DNA of 64,000 nt from an uncultured Methanoregula sp. (GCF_963677065.1 NZ_OY781872.1:2041419-2105418); one strand, 5' to 3'. Positions 17,276 through 27,216 are shown, counted from the stretch's first letter. Program-made: numbers and translations. The notes: a model not told the origin generated them from the letters alone.

Positions 17276-20200
17276 TTAGTTGGGAACATCCAGATCGATT
17301 TCATAGAACCTTTTCGATTCGCAAATGACCATTACTTCATTCAAAGTCTGACTGATAAATTTTTGTGGATTATCTTTATAGGCATCAATATTTTTGTAAA
17401 ACGAGGCGTTTCCCCATAAAATTAGAGTCTTTGTTACATTCGGGAATGAGATAAATACATTATTTGCAAGATCCGCAAATACCAGAACATTTTGATAGTT
17501 TTCCACAAATTTCTTGATGGAAAATTTTTCCTCATTCAGGCCCGCTTGACAAAGATGAACAAATCTCTTTTCTGTTTCTGCCTTAAGACTGTTCTTAAGG
17601 TTTAAAATCATCCTTCGTCTGTCGGTCACTTCAGCTTCCCGATATTGCCTGTTAATCCGGTCAAGGAATTTCTCCGTTTTTAACGGGTACCGTGAATATA
17701 TTACCGCAAGAGCTTCAACTAGGGATTCCCATATGACTGGATTCTTTTCATAGGGGGATTCCAGGGTGGATGCCGGATAAAGCGTGAAAAGGAGATCCTC
17801 AAAAAACGCAAAAGTCCGTCCAAGATATTTACTACTCTGAATTTCCTCTTCTCCTGAGTGCCGTTCATACATTTCATTTTGTATGAAAAAAGTACCGGTT
17901 GATATACAGGCAATATCAAGAATTAATTTCTGGAATAAGGGGATATTGATTGTATCACCTTCAAAAAAAACAGCATCCAGCGTCTTTTTAATTGTCTCCT
18001 CACTATCTATTCCATTATCGAATGAGAAAAGAATACCAAATGGGAAGTAATACTGATATTTGAATGTCCGGTATTCACCAGCGATTTCTTCGGAGAATTC
18101 CTGTAATTCCGATTCAAGGAAATCCCTCATAATCGGCCCAAATCTTTCATTGAATTGAGATTTGTTATTCTTTCCGTGGCACCAGGATTCCTGAACGCAA
18201 TAATTCATTCCAGACATCATCCGGAATTTGATAATGGTCTTCTTTTCACGGTCGGATTCAATCTCCATTTTTTTCCGTAACCGATTAATCAGATCAAGTC
18301 CGCCTTCAAGATTATAAAACAGGTAATAATCTAGGATAAAACAGATAAAATTTGCAGCATAGTCATTCCGGGAGCCGATAATATATACTGAATCGACAAT
18401 TTTTGCATTATCAATGTCTCTCCCCTCATATTCCAAGATTTGCATCAGATTCTGATAATCATGTTTATGGTCGCTAACCTCTTTGAAGATAGAGAGGAAT
18501 CCCTTATTTCCGATCCCCACATTTCCACGGGATAATTTTTGATAGAGAATCGTACTTAACAGGAACGATGTAATTTTTTTATTGGATAAAACCAGATATG
18601 CAAATCTTCCGAGAGCGCTCGTCGAAGGCTTTTTGGTTTTATTTTTATACACTGCTCTAATCCATCGGAACCAGACTTCGGAAAAATTTTCAATATCCTC
18701 CTTTCTCAGATTATTCGCACAACGGGCAGAGAGCATGAAAAGACTGAAAAGAACTGCAGGGGATTTGGATTTCTTGTTTTTTTGATTCAGGGGATTCACA
18801 TCAGAAATGATATCATCAACAGAGATATCATCAAGGGTATGCCTGACAAAATGGATAATTACATTCGTTTCAATATCATTGAAGTTGAGTCTTTCAAGAT
18901 CCGTATGGATAAATTCAGCTGGCCTGAGGGTATCAAGAGATTTGTAGATTTCAAAGATATTTTCCACGGTATGGTCATGTATCGGGCCCGATGTACAATC
19001 ATCCTGATATTTTTTTAATATCTTCCTAAGGGGAACACTGCGTTCATTTTCAAGTTCCCCGAGAAGTTCCCCAACGATATTTTTCAGATCCGAAGGGATT
19101 ACTTCTAATCTCAGTCGCTCCTGGAAGTTTTCTTCGTCTCTCCTCGCACCGGTAAGTGGCATATAGTCCCTGATGAAATAGCAGGCAGCAAAAAAATCCC
19201 GGAAATTCTGATGCTCAAAACTTACAAATCCACTCTCATTTTTTAAAAGACACACAGAATCTGTCAGGTATTGAATTATTTCCCTGGAGTCTGCAGATTC
19301 ATCAAGCAATTCAGCTAAATCATCCTCAGCTATCTTGAAGTGTCCGGAAGAGATCATTTCCCACGCAATCCGAGGAACAAAATCACTGATTATTCGGAGA
19401 TATTTATCCTGGTCCCGTTCACTATTTCGTAGTCCTTGTTTTGTCAGACGGGATGAGGAAGACTGCTTTTCCTCAAGCAGTGGCCGGAAAATGTTGTCAT
19501 ACAGGACTTTGTATTGGATAAAATTCCAAAGGATATACGATTTGCATATAACGGGACTATCAATGATTGCTAATTTTTTTCGGGAACTTAATTCCCGGAT
19601 ATTTCCAGATGAGGTCCCGACAACCATGTCATACTGATATCCCGTAAAAAGAGTGAGGAGCATCGGGTTACTCAGGACGTCATGCATTTTTTTCCCCATC
19701 AGGAGTGTCTTTCCGGCATCAGAGCTACCCGATTCGTGAAGGCGTTTATCCAGGTACGATTCAATCTTTTCTTTGGACAATCCCTTTGCGATTACTTCCC
19801 GGAACAAACCCGTATCATCTGAAGAATAGAACTTTGTCCTGGATGTGACAAGAATTTGGATATTGTTACTGGAAAATTCCTTAAAGATAGAAAGGAATCC
19901 GCGGGATATTTCATCACTAACAATACTGATCTCATTAAATCCATCAAGTAAAAGGAGAAAAACCGGGCGGTTGTTTATCCCTGTGATTTTTTCATGCTCA
20001 CGGGCAAGTTTTTCTGCTTCGTCCAATATGTCAAACTCGGGTTTACCGGTCAGGCGACCGATATCAGCAATAAAATCCTTTATGTCGTAGATATGAGTTC
20101 CGGTAATTTTCAACTTTGAGGCAGAGATCAATACAGGAATAGGTAAGAATATATTACTGCAACCGGAAGAGGTTTTTTTACAGTATCTTTGGTTTTTCTC

Positions 20201-20956
20201 ATTGAACGTTTTCGCGATGTAGTTCAGGATGGTACTCTTGCCAATCCCCCCCTCCCCTAAAATTAAAAAATTGTCCGGGGATTTTTGAATCTCTTCCAAG
20301 AGGCTGATGGAACAGGAAGCCTCGAAAAATTCCGATAATATCGTTTGATCGATTTTCAGACTTGGATCGGGGTTGCTCGAATAAACACTCGCGGAAAATC
20401 TGAATCTGTCAACGAAATTATTGTACCGGCATGTTTCGTAATCATAATAACCATTGTATCCCAGTTCGGTTAGCATTGCAGAAACCCTATTAAACTGGGT
20501 AATCGCTGTTGAACAACTCAGGGAAAGATCGGTTTTTTTAATGTGCGTTGCTTCGTTTCTGATCTTAACGAAATCACTGTCCCTAAGCTGTTTGAGGTTT
20601 TTCAATGAGATGTTATATTTCTCTTCCACTTTTTCTATAAATGGAAACGGCGTGACACGTTTATCCTCAAAACCAAGGATTATAAAACGTTTCCCTAGGG
20701 GAAGTTTGTCGAACGATCCTCTTTCAAGAATATTGATATTATTTTTTATGATACCTCGTTCTTCATTGGAAAAATCATTGATATATTCATTAAAAAAGTC
20801 GCTTAATGCATATTCGATCACCTTCAGGAGACTTTTTATCGCATTTTCAAACTCAATTGTATTTTTATCAGCAGTTCCTTTTTCAATATTTTTCTGCGCT
20901 GATTCAAAATTATCTCGGATTATTTTATTTTCCTCTGAATCTCTGTTTTTTTCCAT
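17276..20956 (-). CDS. HEPN-NACHT STAND NTPase, candidate defence effector
   Basis: The protein has 1226 residues. The N-terminal 150 residues are helical and contain R133-NEAT-H138, the RX4H motif of HEPN ribonucleases. A NACHT NTPase follows: Walker A GEGGIGKS (234-241), Walker B LLLLDGFNEI (334-343), a sensor-like ILVTSRT, and the winged-helix-end motif FEHQNFRDFFAACYF. The remaining 600 residues are helical and probably form the ligand-sensing region. This matches STAND proteins such as Avs and NACHT antiphage systems, where recognition of an invader triggers an effector. It is the second gene of a minus-strand pair, 35 bases after a DHH-motif membrane protein. DNA is AT-richer than the core genome. 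Confidence 0.85.
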   Translation of the reverse strand: MEKNRDSEENKIIRDNFESAQKNIEKGTADKNTIEFENAIKSLLKVIEYALSDFFNEYINDFSNEERGIIKNNINILERGSFDKLPLGKRFIILGFEDKRVTPFPFIEKVEEKYNISLKNLKQLRDSDFVKIRNEATHIKKTDLSLSCSTAITQFNRVSAMLTELGYNGYYDYETCRYNNFVDRFRFSASVYSSNPDPSLKIDQTILSEFFEASCSISLLEEIQKSPDNFLILGEGGIGKSTILNYIAKTFNEKNQRYCKKTSSGCSNIFLPIPVLISASKLKITGTHIYDIKDFIADIGRLTGKPEFDILDEAEKLAREHEKITGINNRPVFLLLLDGFNEISIVSDEISRGFLSIFKEFSSNNIQILVTSRTKFYSSDDTGLFREVIAKGLSKEKIESYLDKRLHESGSSDAGKTLLMGKKMHDVLSNPMLLTLFTGYQYDMVVGTSSGNIRELSSRKKLAIIDSPVICKSYILWNFIQYKVLYDNIFRPLLEEKQSSSSRLTKQGLRNSERDQDKYLRIISDFVPRIAWEMISSGHFKIAEDDLAELLDESADSREIIQYLTDSVCLLKNESGFVSFEHQNFRDFFAACYFIRDYMPLTGARRDEENFQERLRLEVIPSDLKNIVGELLGELENERSVPLRKILKKYQDDCTSGPIHDHTVENIFEIYKSLDTLRPAEFIHTDLERLNFNDIETNVIIHFVRHTLDDISVDDIISDVNPLNQKNKKSKSPAVLFSLFMLSARCANNLRKEDIENFSEVWFRWIRAVYKNKTKKPSTSALGRFAYLVLSNKKITSFLLSTILYQKLSRGNVGIGNKGFLSIFKEVSDHKHDYQNLMQILEYEGRDIDNAKIVDSVYIIGSRNDYAANFICFILDYYLFYNLEGGLDLINRLRKKMEIESDREKKTIIKFRMMSGMNYCVQESWCHGKNNKSQFNERFGPIMRDFLESELQEFSEEIAGEYRTFKYQYYFPFGILFSFDNGIDSEETIKKTLDAVFFEGDTINIPLFQKLILDIACISTGTFFIQNEMYERHSGEEEIQSSKYLGRTFAFFEDLLFTLYPASTLESPYEKNPVIWESLVEALAVIYSRYPLKTEKFLDRINRQYREAEVTDRRRMILNLKNSLKAETEKRFVHLCQAGLNEEKFSIKKFVENYQNVLVFADLANNVFISFPNVTKTLILWGNASFYKNIDAYKDNPQKFISQTLNEVMVICESKRFYEIDLDVPN

Positions 20957-20991
20957 AATAACGTCTGCCCCCCTGTGTAAAATAAAATGAA

Positions 20992-23475
20992 TTATCGTCC
21001 TGTGCTCATCCTGTTGCGGAGAAATCTTTTCAACTGTTTTCCAATGTTAGAGATATACACTCCCCAGAAAACGCAACAGACTGCAAATATGAATATCAGG
21101 AAAATGATTTTTTCGATAAAACCCGCCTTGCTCAGGTCTGCGAACTCAAAAAAACTGAGTGTACTTATGATAAGTGACATCGGGAAGAAAATAAACGTAA
21201 TGATAGTCAGAATACTTTGGATCGACGAGGAGACGTGATTGTTAATAGCAATTATCTGGGAACTTACCTCCTGGTTTAACGTATCAAGAGTTAAAAGATC
21301 CTTCCACCTGCTATACAGCTCCAAACCGGTAGGATCACTGGTTACTTGGGAAAAGCAAGAATTGGCAGTGAACTCTACATAATCGGACTGCAGCTGGTTC
21401 AGAAAATCCCTGTCATCGATATTTGCTTTTCCCAGGTGGGTTTTCAAATTCACCATAACCCAATGCTGGTGCATAACAAGAATCCACTCAAAAAGCCAGA
21501 ATCTGTTCATCCGGTCCTCATAAGTCTTGAGAAATCGGGTTTTTTTCTGTTCATCTATATGTGTGGCCCGGGTAATCGAAGCAAGCATTGTACAGTTTCT
21601 TGCAAAACCAAATACTGTCCCGGATGTAACCCTGAACAGCATCTTTTCCATTCTTGCCCGTTCATTCGATCCGTCTTTCAGGGAAACCGATTCATCAAGG
21701 AAAGAGCATCCCGAAAAGACATCATGACCGATATCGAGATTATTCATTTTGTAGCCATTATATTCTGCAAAAACAAGATACATCGGTTCCCTGAAAATTG
21801 TTTGGCGATTGTCCATGTTCAGGAACGAACGGAATGCTGGCGCACTCTGGTTTATCCTTTTTAAAATTGTTGGGATCTCATCAGTCATTATTTCATAGAA
21901 ATCTGCAGTTACCAATGCAAATCCGACCCCGGATTTAAAACCAATGAAACGAATTTCCTTAATAGATCTGTTTTCAGTCCTTTTTTCACTGGTTACAGAT
22001 ACCTTCGCTATTTCGTATCGATTCTTGTCTTTGTTGCGGACAAGTACATAATCCGATACATCACGATTCCATATTTTTTCATACCATACTGTGCCGTCAT
22101 GATTACTGCCATCCAGATTTAAAAAATCTATAACGGATTCAAAGAGATAATTATCCCTACCCTCTGAATCCAGCGAATTCCCTGGTGAGTTCTTCACCGG
22201 TTGCCAGAATCCATCTGATTTGTGGATTCCTCTGAAAGTAGCAGAGAACAAATTTCCCCATGTTTCGGAGATCTTTTTTCCTTCTTCCGTCATTAGGAAT
22301 GGATAAATAACGGTGACACTGGCTCTTGTTACGTCATGTTTTGTATGATTCAATGCAATCGTTATAATCCGTGGTGTGGGTAGGAAACTTAGGCTTGACG
22401 GGGAATCCACGATTGAATAATTATGGGAACTTCCATCATACCAGGGATCATCATTTATCACCCAAGGTTCATCCTCATATCCCTTTCTGACAACCGTACG
22501 GGTTCTTTTCAATTCTGATGAATCTCCCAACAATTGTCTCTCAATTTCACATTCAGAACGTTCCAGCTGAATCGCGAGTGGTTTTAAGGAATATGGGGAT
22601 TCAGGCGGGACTGATATTATTACTCGGTTAGGTTTTCCGGAGAAATTCGCAGGCTTCCAATTAACCTCCTGCCATCGGTCATCGCATTTCAAGGGTATAA
22701 TCGTCAGGATAAAACCATCATTCCTGGCCCAGTACTTTGTCAGTGATGACCCTGGTGGTGAATTATAAATAAGTGCTTTTACCTCGGAAATTGTACCACT
22801 TTCTTTATTGAAGATCCTGAAATTATCAATCTTTTCGGTCAGGGTAGGGACTAACCGTTCAGCATCATATTTCTTCCGGTCTTCTTGTAAAATCAGGTAT
22901 TCCTTGTTGAACTGCCCGGCGCTTGCAAGGAGGCGGAAAAGAGATTCGTCATCATTAAAAGCAACCCCTCCCTTAAAAATATCTGCGCACCGATCGAAAA
23001 GATCGAATGCCCTTGATAATATCCATTCATCGGAATTCCGGGAACTGGTTTTACCCGGATTCTCCTGAGTGGAGATGTAAAATGCATACATCAGGCTGGC
23101 GGGAACGAAAAAGAATTCGTTCCTGATATGTAGGTTACCGGAATCAACCGTTTCTGCATATCGTACCAATTGATCAGAACCTTCAGGATAGGATCCAGTT
23201 TCCAGATACCGTATTACCAGCCACGCTGCACACGAACAATCGAAATCGGGATCTCGGTGAATTACGATAGTAATACTTTGAGTGTTCCTTAAATCGTTCA
23301 AACGAGCCGGGTTTTTAAAAACCAGCATTGAAGCACATTCTTCAGGACCCTCGGGGAAATGATGATCAAAAACCAGACCTTCATTTAGTCCGCCCACATC
23401 AAGGACGACCTCATTTTTTGCATCCGAGGGATGGTAACTCCGACCCTGCGGAATGAATTTATAGTTAATTTTCAT
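20992..23475 (-). CDS. DHH-motif protein with C-terminal membrane anchor, unknown family
   Basis: The protein has 827 residues. Near the N-terminus are GLVFDHHFPEG (D37-H38-H39) and HRDPDFDCSCAAW (H73, D75, D77, D79), followed by YAETVDSG. These resemble the metal-binding motifs of DHH phosphoesterases but occur in swapped order. The middle 500 residues are unrecognised. The C-terminus carries two hydrophobic helices (SILTIITFIFFPMSLIIST and IIFLIFIFAVCCVFWGVYI) arranged like the membrane stalk of CorA-type proteins. It is the first gene of a two-gene operon with the HEPN-NACHT gene and shares a 344-base upstream region with a divergent hydrolase. A membrane-linked nucleotide phosphodiesterase or nuclease is my inference. 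Confidence 0.75.
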   Translation of the reverse strand: MKINYKFIPQGRSYHPSDAKNEVVLDVGGLNEGLVFDHHFPEGPEECASMLVFKNPARLNDLRNTQSITIVIHRDPDFDCSCAAWLVIRYLETGSYPEGSDQLVRYAETVDSGNLHIRNEFFFVPASLMYAFYISTQENPGKTSSRNSDEWILSRAFDLFDRCADIFKGGVAFNDDESLFRLLASAGQFNKEYLILQEDRKKYDAERLVPTLTEKIDNFRIFNKESGTISEVKALIYNSPPGSSLTKYWARNDGFILTIIPLKCDDRWQEVNWKPANFSGKPNRVIISVPPESPYSLKPLAIQLERSECEIERQLLGDSSELKRTRTVVRKGYEDEPWVINDDPWYDGSSHNYSIVDSPSSLSFLPTPRIITIALNHTKHDVTRASVTVIYPFLMTEEGKKISETWGNLFSATFRGIHKSDGFWQPVKNSPGNSLDSEGRDNYLFESVIDFLNLDGSNHDGTVWYEKIWNRDVSDYVLVRNKDKNRYEIAKVSVTSEKRTENRSIKEIRFIGFKSGVGFALVTADFYEIMTDEIPTILKRINQSAPAFRSFLNMDNRQTIFREPMYLVFAEYNGYKMNNLDIGHDVFSGCSFLDESVSLKDGSNERARMEKMLFRVTSGTVFGFARNCTMLASITRATHIDEQKKTRFLKTYEDRMNRFWLFEWILVMHQHWVMVNLKTHLGKANIDDRDFLNQLQSDYVEFTANSCFSQVTSDPTGLELYSRWKDLLTLDTLNQEVSSQIIAINNHVSSSIQSILTIITFIFFPMSLIISTLSFFEFADLSKAGFIEKIIFLIFIFAVCCVFWGVYISNIGKQLKRFLRNRMSTGR

Positions 23476-23819
23476 TTATCTCTCCATGGAATCTGATCGT
23501 TCAGTCATTATCTCATCAGGACGGTGATTTTAATCGAGCCAATGTCTTCTGCCATTTGATTCTATGCTAAATATAAAGTTCGTTTTTACTCCATTGATAA
23601 TAAAAATGAATTGTCGAGCAACGGTTCTCACAGTTACAACGTCACTCTCCCGAACAACAACTTCCGGAAGTAAACGAGTGTTTCAGTAAGGATTTCCGCT
23701 GCTCATGAATATCGATTTTTTCACAATGGCGGGTATTAATAAAATCTCCCTAAAACATATAGCAATAGCAAAGGGCATTGCAAAAATTATTACACCCTCT
23801 TCACCCATGGCTAACTGAA
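23476..23819. promoter_or_regulatory. Shared divergent promoter region of the defence-like island
   Basis: These 344 bases separate the divergently transcribed DHH/NACHT operon and the hydrolase gene, so both promoters must lie here. AT-rich TATA-like stretches occur (for example CTAAATATAAAG near 23563-23574). No ORF or RNA is recognised. Confidence 0.5.
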
Positions 23820-25037
23820 ATGAGCATACAGAATCTATCCATTTCTCCATCGTTTGGCATTACAAACGAGGAAAATCAGATCTTTACGATCCAGTGTAAG
23901 TTTCATTATACCGTGCCGGATCCCGGTCATCAGCACTTTTCTTTCTGTTTTGTGAGTGAAACTGGCAGGAGGATAAATCTGGATATCAATTCCGCAGAAT
24001 TTTCATCCGATATGACGGGGAGTTCACAAAATCCAGAAAAACGGATTGTTTTCTCAGCCAGCGCAAATCTATCAGGTGATTTTTCAGAAAAATGCAACGA
24101 CAGGACATTCGATCTTGTCCTTTTTAACGGTTCACAGGAAATTGAAAGGCAAAAAAATGCATTTAAGATCTATGATTCTATTGCAGTACTAATTCATGGA
24201 TTTCTTGCGTCCCCACAGACTTACCAGCAGCTTCTTGTTCCTAAGGATAACCGGATCCTTTTTCTGATTTTTGATTATGAATATCAAAATTTTGAGACTG
24301 CTATAAAAATTCTGCCTTCCTTTAATACATTCGTTGAAATGGAGCTGACACAGAAGGGATATACCGGGCGGTTCGATATTGTCTGTCATTCCATGGGTGC
24401 ACAAATATCCCGGTTATGGATGCTCAATTACCCGGAAAATAACAATACGAATGCTACAAGGGTCCGTCAATGGATCGGTGTGGCACCAGTCAATCATGGT
24501 TCCGCTGGCGCCGATGGGCACTTGGCGGATATTGTTGCCCACCTGCTGAACCGGCCAGCATTTACAGAACTAAAAACCCGCAGCACTACAACACACCTTC
24601 TGGCTTGCAATGAGAAACATGAACGGGAGAACCCCATCAGGTACCGGATAATCATTGGGTATAATGGAAAGAGAAAGCATTTTTTTTATGTGTGGTATGA
24701 GAAAAAGATAATCCCGCAGTATCTTCTCCGCCTCGTGGGTAGAATGGGCTTTCCCGAAGGTTTGCCGATCCCTATCAGTTACGACGGAAAGACCCTGGCA
24801 TATAATTCGTCAGATAGAGTGTATTTTAAAACATACTATGGAGATGGGGTTGTTGCGAATTTCCACAGCTTACTATCGTTTGCATCTACAGATGCTTTTG
24901 ATGGACTCAACCATAGTACGATACTCCGAGATTCGAAAGTCTGTGCACTGATCCGGAGGTACCTTATTTCAAATCCGGAATTACAACAGAACCACGATTT
25001 TGAGAAGGAAATTGAGAGAGATTATCTCTCTCATTAA
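23820..25037 (+). CDS. Alpha/beta-hydrolase, lipase-like
   Basis: The 405-residue protein has an N-terminal beta-rich region of about 115 residues (LSISPSFGITNEENQIFTI onward), then an alpha/beta-hydrolase fold. Expected catalytic elements are VLIHGFLASP (oxyanion hole), FDIVCHSMGAQ with nucleophile S191, a candidate acid in YYGDGVV, and a candidate histidine in GLNHSTI. This fits PGAP1/lipase-like esterases. There is no signal peptide, so it acts in the cytoplasm or on the inner membrane face. Divergence from a NACHT/DHH operon suggests a membrane-lipid-attacking role, which is inference. The ATG at 23820 was chosen over a TTG at 23778. Confidence 0.82.
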   Translation: MSIQNLSISPSFGITNEENQIFTIQCKFHYTVPDPGHQHFSFCFVSETGRRINLDINSAEFSSDMTGSSQNPEKRIVFSASANLSGDFSEKCNDRTFDLVLFNGSQEIERQKNAFKIYDSIAVLIHGFLASPQTYQQLLVPKDNRILFLIFDYEYQNFETAIKILPSFNTFVEMELTQKGYTGRFDIVCHSMGAQISRLWMLNYPENNNTNATRVRQWIGVAPVNHGSAGADGHLADIVAHLLNRPAFTELKTRSTTTHLLACNEKHERENPIRYRIIIGYNGKRKHFFYVWYEKKIIPQYLLRLVGRMGFPEGLPIPISYDGKTLAYNSSDRVYFKTYYGDGVVANFHSLLSFASTDAFDGLNHSTILRDSKVCALIRRYLISNPELQQNHDFEKEIERDYLSH

Positions 25038-25164
25038 TGCAGAATCATTTACAATCGGTTTTAGTGAAAAACTCAATAACGGGTGATGATGTCAGTGATT
25101 TATCACATCACGCAATAATTCTTCCCTTAAAACGCGGATATATTCCCTGCGAGGAATTCATTCT

Positions 25165-25722
25165 ATGACATTCATGAATAAAGGAATGGCAGGCATACTC
25201 ATGTTTTTCGGAGCCGCCTGCTCATTCATGGGGATCATTGTTGCTGAAACTTTGTATCCCAATTATCATGCAACGCAGATGATCAGCGATTTGGGTGTTG
25301 GATCCACCGCTCTGATTTTCAATTCTTCAGTTATAATTTTTGGTATCTTACTTGTCGCTGCAGCATATCTGCTCCGAAAAGAGGGGACAGATATCTGGTT
25401 CTGCGCACTTATGGCCCTAACAGGATTTGGCCAGATTGGGGTCGGATTATTTCCGGAAACAACGGGGACTCTTCACTTTCTATCTGCAGCGATTGTTTTC
25501 TTCTTTGGCGGGATTCTTGCAATATACTCATTTCGGATATTCCCCAAACCATGGGCAGTAATCTCCGTGATACTTGGTGTTGTAACCCTTATTGCAATTG
25601 TTTTACTTGAAATGAAATTATACTGTGGCATTGGAAAGGGAGGAATCGAGCGGATTATTGCGTATCCGCTACTTTTCTGGGTTTTCGGAAGCAGTGTATT
25701 TTTCATGGCTTCGGTAAAATAG
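25165..25722 (+). CDS. DUF998 family membrane protein
   Basis: The 185-residue protein has six predicted membrane helices and the family-type segments YPNYHATQMISDLG (after helix 1) and GVGLFPETTGTLHFLSA. DUF998 proteins are integral membrane proteins of unknown function found in archaea and actinobacteria. It is transcribed alone, followed by a long repeat-filled intergenic region. Confidence 0.85.
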   Translation: MTFMNKGMAGILMFFGAACSFMGIIVAETLYPNYHATQMISDLGVGSTALIFNSSVIIFGILLVAAAYLLRKEGTDIWFCALMALTGFGQIGVGLFPETTGTLHFLSAAIVFFFGGILAIYSFRIFPKPWAVISVILGVVTLIAIVLLEMKLYCGIGKGGIERIIAYPLLFWVFGSSVFFMASVK

Positions 25723-25874
25723 AGTTCATTAACCTTTTTAGCAAGAATACTTGAGGAGCGGTAATAATTCCGTTCCTTGTTGAAGGGATCTCGTACGAGA
25801 AAAATGTACAGAAAAAGATCCTGCCAAAGGCTGCCAAAGTGATGGGGCGGTTCACAGCAAAAATTACCTGGGAT

Positions 25875-25972
25875 GACCCCCCCGACCCCCCACCCCCTTC
25901 GATCCGGCTGAGGGGGGGTGACCCCGTTTGAAAAATCATTGGCCCGGGGGAGGGGGGTACCCCCCCTCCGCA
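25875..25972. repeat. C/G-rich palindromic repeat, copy 2
   Basis: It has the same unit order as copy 1 at 14768: C-run block, CTTCGATCCGGCTGAG, G-run with TGACCCC, TTTGAAAAATCATTGGCCC, G-run and GGGGGGTACCCCCC. It is not followed by the small Cys-protein ORF. Confidence 0.75.
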
Positions 25973-26104
25973 AATGTGAGTAAGGTGCCGGTTTTTCCCT
26001 GCGAGTGCCCGGTGCCTTGCGAGAATTATCGCCGGCAGCCGCGTGGGGGACGGGCTTATCAGAAATGAGTTGGTTTGGGGATTTTCCCAAATGCCAGGGG
26101 GGGT

Positions 26105-26193
26105 ATACCCCCCACCCGCTTTGATCGGACTGAGGGGGGGTGACCCCGTTTTAAAAATTATGGGTGAGGGGGGGAGGGGGTACCCCCCTCCGG
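26105..26193. repeat. C/G-rich palindromic repeat, copy 3
   Basis: It matches copy 1 very closely through GCTTTGATCGGACTGAGG and TTTTAAAAATTATGGG, and ends GGGGGTACCCCC. An extra palindromic GGGGGGGTATACCCCCC precedes it (26098-26114). It lies only about 130 bases after copy 2, in the same orientation. Confidence 0.75.
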
Positions 26194-26420
26194 TCCGATC
26201 CCAAAACAGGGCTTCTTTTCATTCCCGGTATGGTTGGTCGATCCGGGAAGCAATCGCCTCCTGGAACATGGCTACATATGACCTCTCCTATCCGGCGGGA
26301 AAATCCCACAATATGCGGAAAACTCACCCGCATTTCCGGGAATTATTCCCTCTGGATGTGACCCGACAGAACTCCCGGCCACGATTCTCCGACGGTGAAT
26401 GGGTGTGGCGGGAGAGTATG

Positions 26421-26460
26421 TCCCCGGGAACCCCTCCGGGCATGGCGGGTGAGGGGAAAT
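26421..26460. repeat. CCGGGCATGGCGGG box, copy 1
   Basis: A 40-base box of the form TCCCCGGG-N(5-8)-CCGGGCATGGCGGG-N-GAGGGG recurs at 28069-28113 and 36532-36570. In the first and third copies the similarity extends 20 bases further upstream. Confidence 0.6.
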
Positions 26461-26610
26461 CCCTCTGTTGACCTCTCGGAAATGGGTGCTCTTCTTCGAA
26501 TAAGATTCCTCCCGGAAATTACCGGCGTACCCCCGCCGCGATTGACAACAGAGCGATATGCACCCCCCGGGAAATCATCAACCGGCCTGATCCCTTCCTT
26601 TTTATTCCGC

Positions 26611-27216
26611 ATGTCACAACCATTAATCACGATGATCGATCTCCTGATTGCACGACTGAAGGGTTTTCTTCTTGATCCTGTTGAAACCTTCCGGCAGAGC
26701 CGCAACGATGACTCGCGTCTCCTCCTCATCTATTTTGGCGGACTTTTCCTGCTCAATGCAATCCTCTCAGCACTTATCGGATTATTTTTCGGGGTCGGGA
26801 ATATGCTGTTGCCTGCGGAAATGTCCCTGGGTGCTGCGGCCAGGCTCACGGGTTTTTTCATTCTTATGATTTACAGTGTAATTTTTATCCTCCTCCTCAC
26901 CGCATGGATTCACCTCTGGGTGTATCTTTTTGGCGGGCGCAGGGGAATTCTGCAAACATTCAAAGCGATTCTGTATGGGGATACCCCAAATCTTCTCCTC
27001 GGCTGGATACCGTTCATCGGGATCATCTTCACACTCTGGTCACTGGTACTGGGTGTACTGGGAATCCGCGAGCTCCAGGAAATCAGTACCCGTAACGCGG
27101 TCCTTGCCGTTACAATAGCCATCATCACCCTGCTCATTCCCGTCATTCTGCTGACAGCCTACTTCATGACATCGAATATGGTTTTTATTCCCGTTCCGGT
27201 TTCCCCGGGTACATAG
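26611..27216 (+). CDS. Yip1-like multi-pass membrane protein
   Basis: The protein has 201 residues and about five membrane helices. The start region IDLLIARLKGFLLDPVETFR is typical of archaeal Yip1-domain proteins, and the motifs LTAWIHLWVYLFGG and TPNLLLGWIPFIG also fit the family. The role is unknown, possibly membrane organisation or transport. The ATG at 26611 follows a T-rich stretch; an ATG at 26632 is also possible. The open frame extends upstream to 26395 through repeat sequence and is not credible there. Confidence 0.8.
   Translation: MSQPLITMIDLLIARLKGFLLDPVETFRQSRNDDSRLLLIYFGGLFLLNAILSALIGLFFGVGNMLLPAEMSLGAAARLTGFFILMIYSVIFILLLTAWIHLWVYLFGGRRGILQTFKAILYGDTPNLLLGWIPFIGIIFTLWSLVLGVLGIRELQEISTRNAVLAVTIAIITLLIPVILLTAYFMTSNMVFIPVPVSPGT

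Larger units (their letters stand above)
25723..26610. other. Repeat-filled intergenic region
   Basis: This 888-base stretch contains two C/G-rich palindromic repeats, one copy of a CCAAAACAG box (about 26195-26220), one copy of a CCGGGCATGGCGGG box (26421-26460), and the reverse copy of the 14.7-kb spacer motif (about 25795-25820). Open frames across it are produced by the repeats and show no protein-like pattern. Confidence 0.6.
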
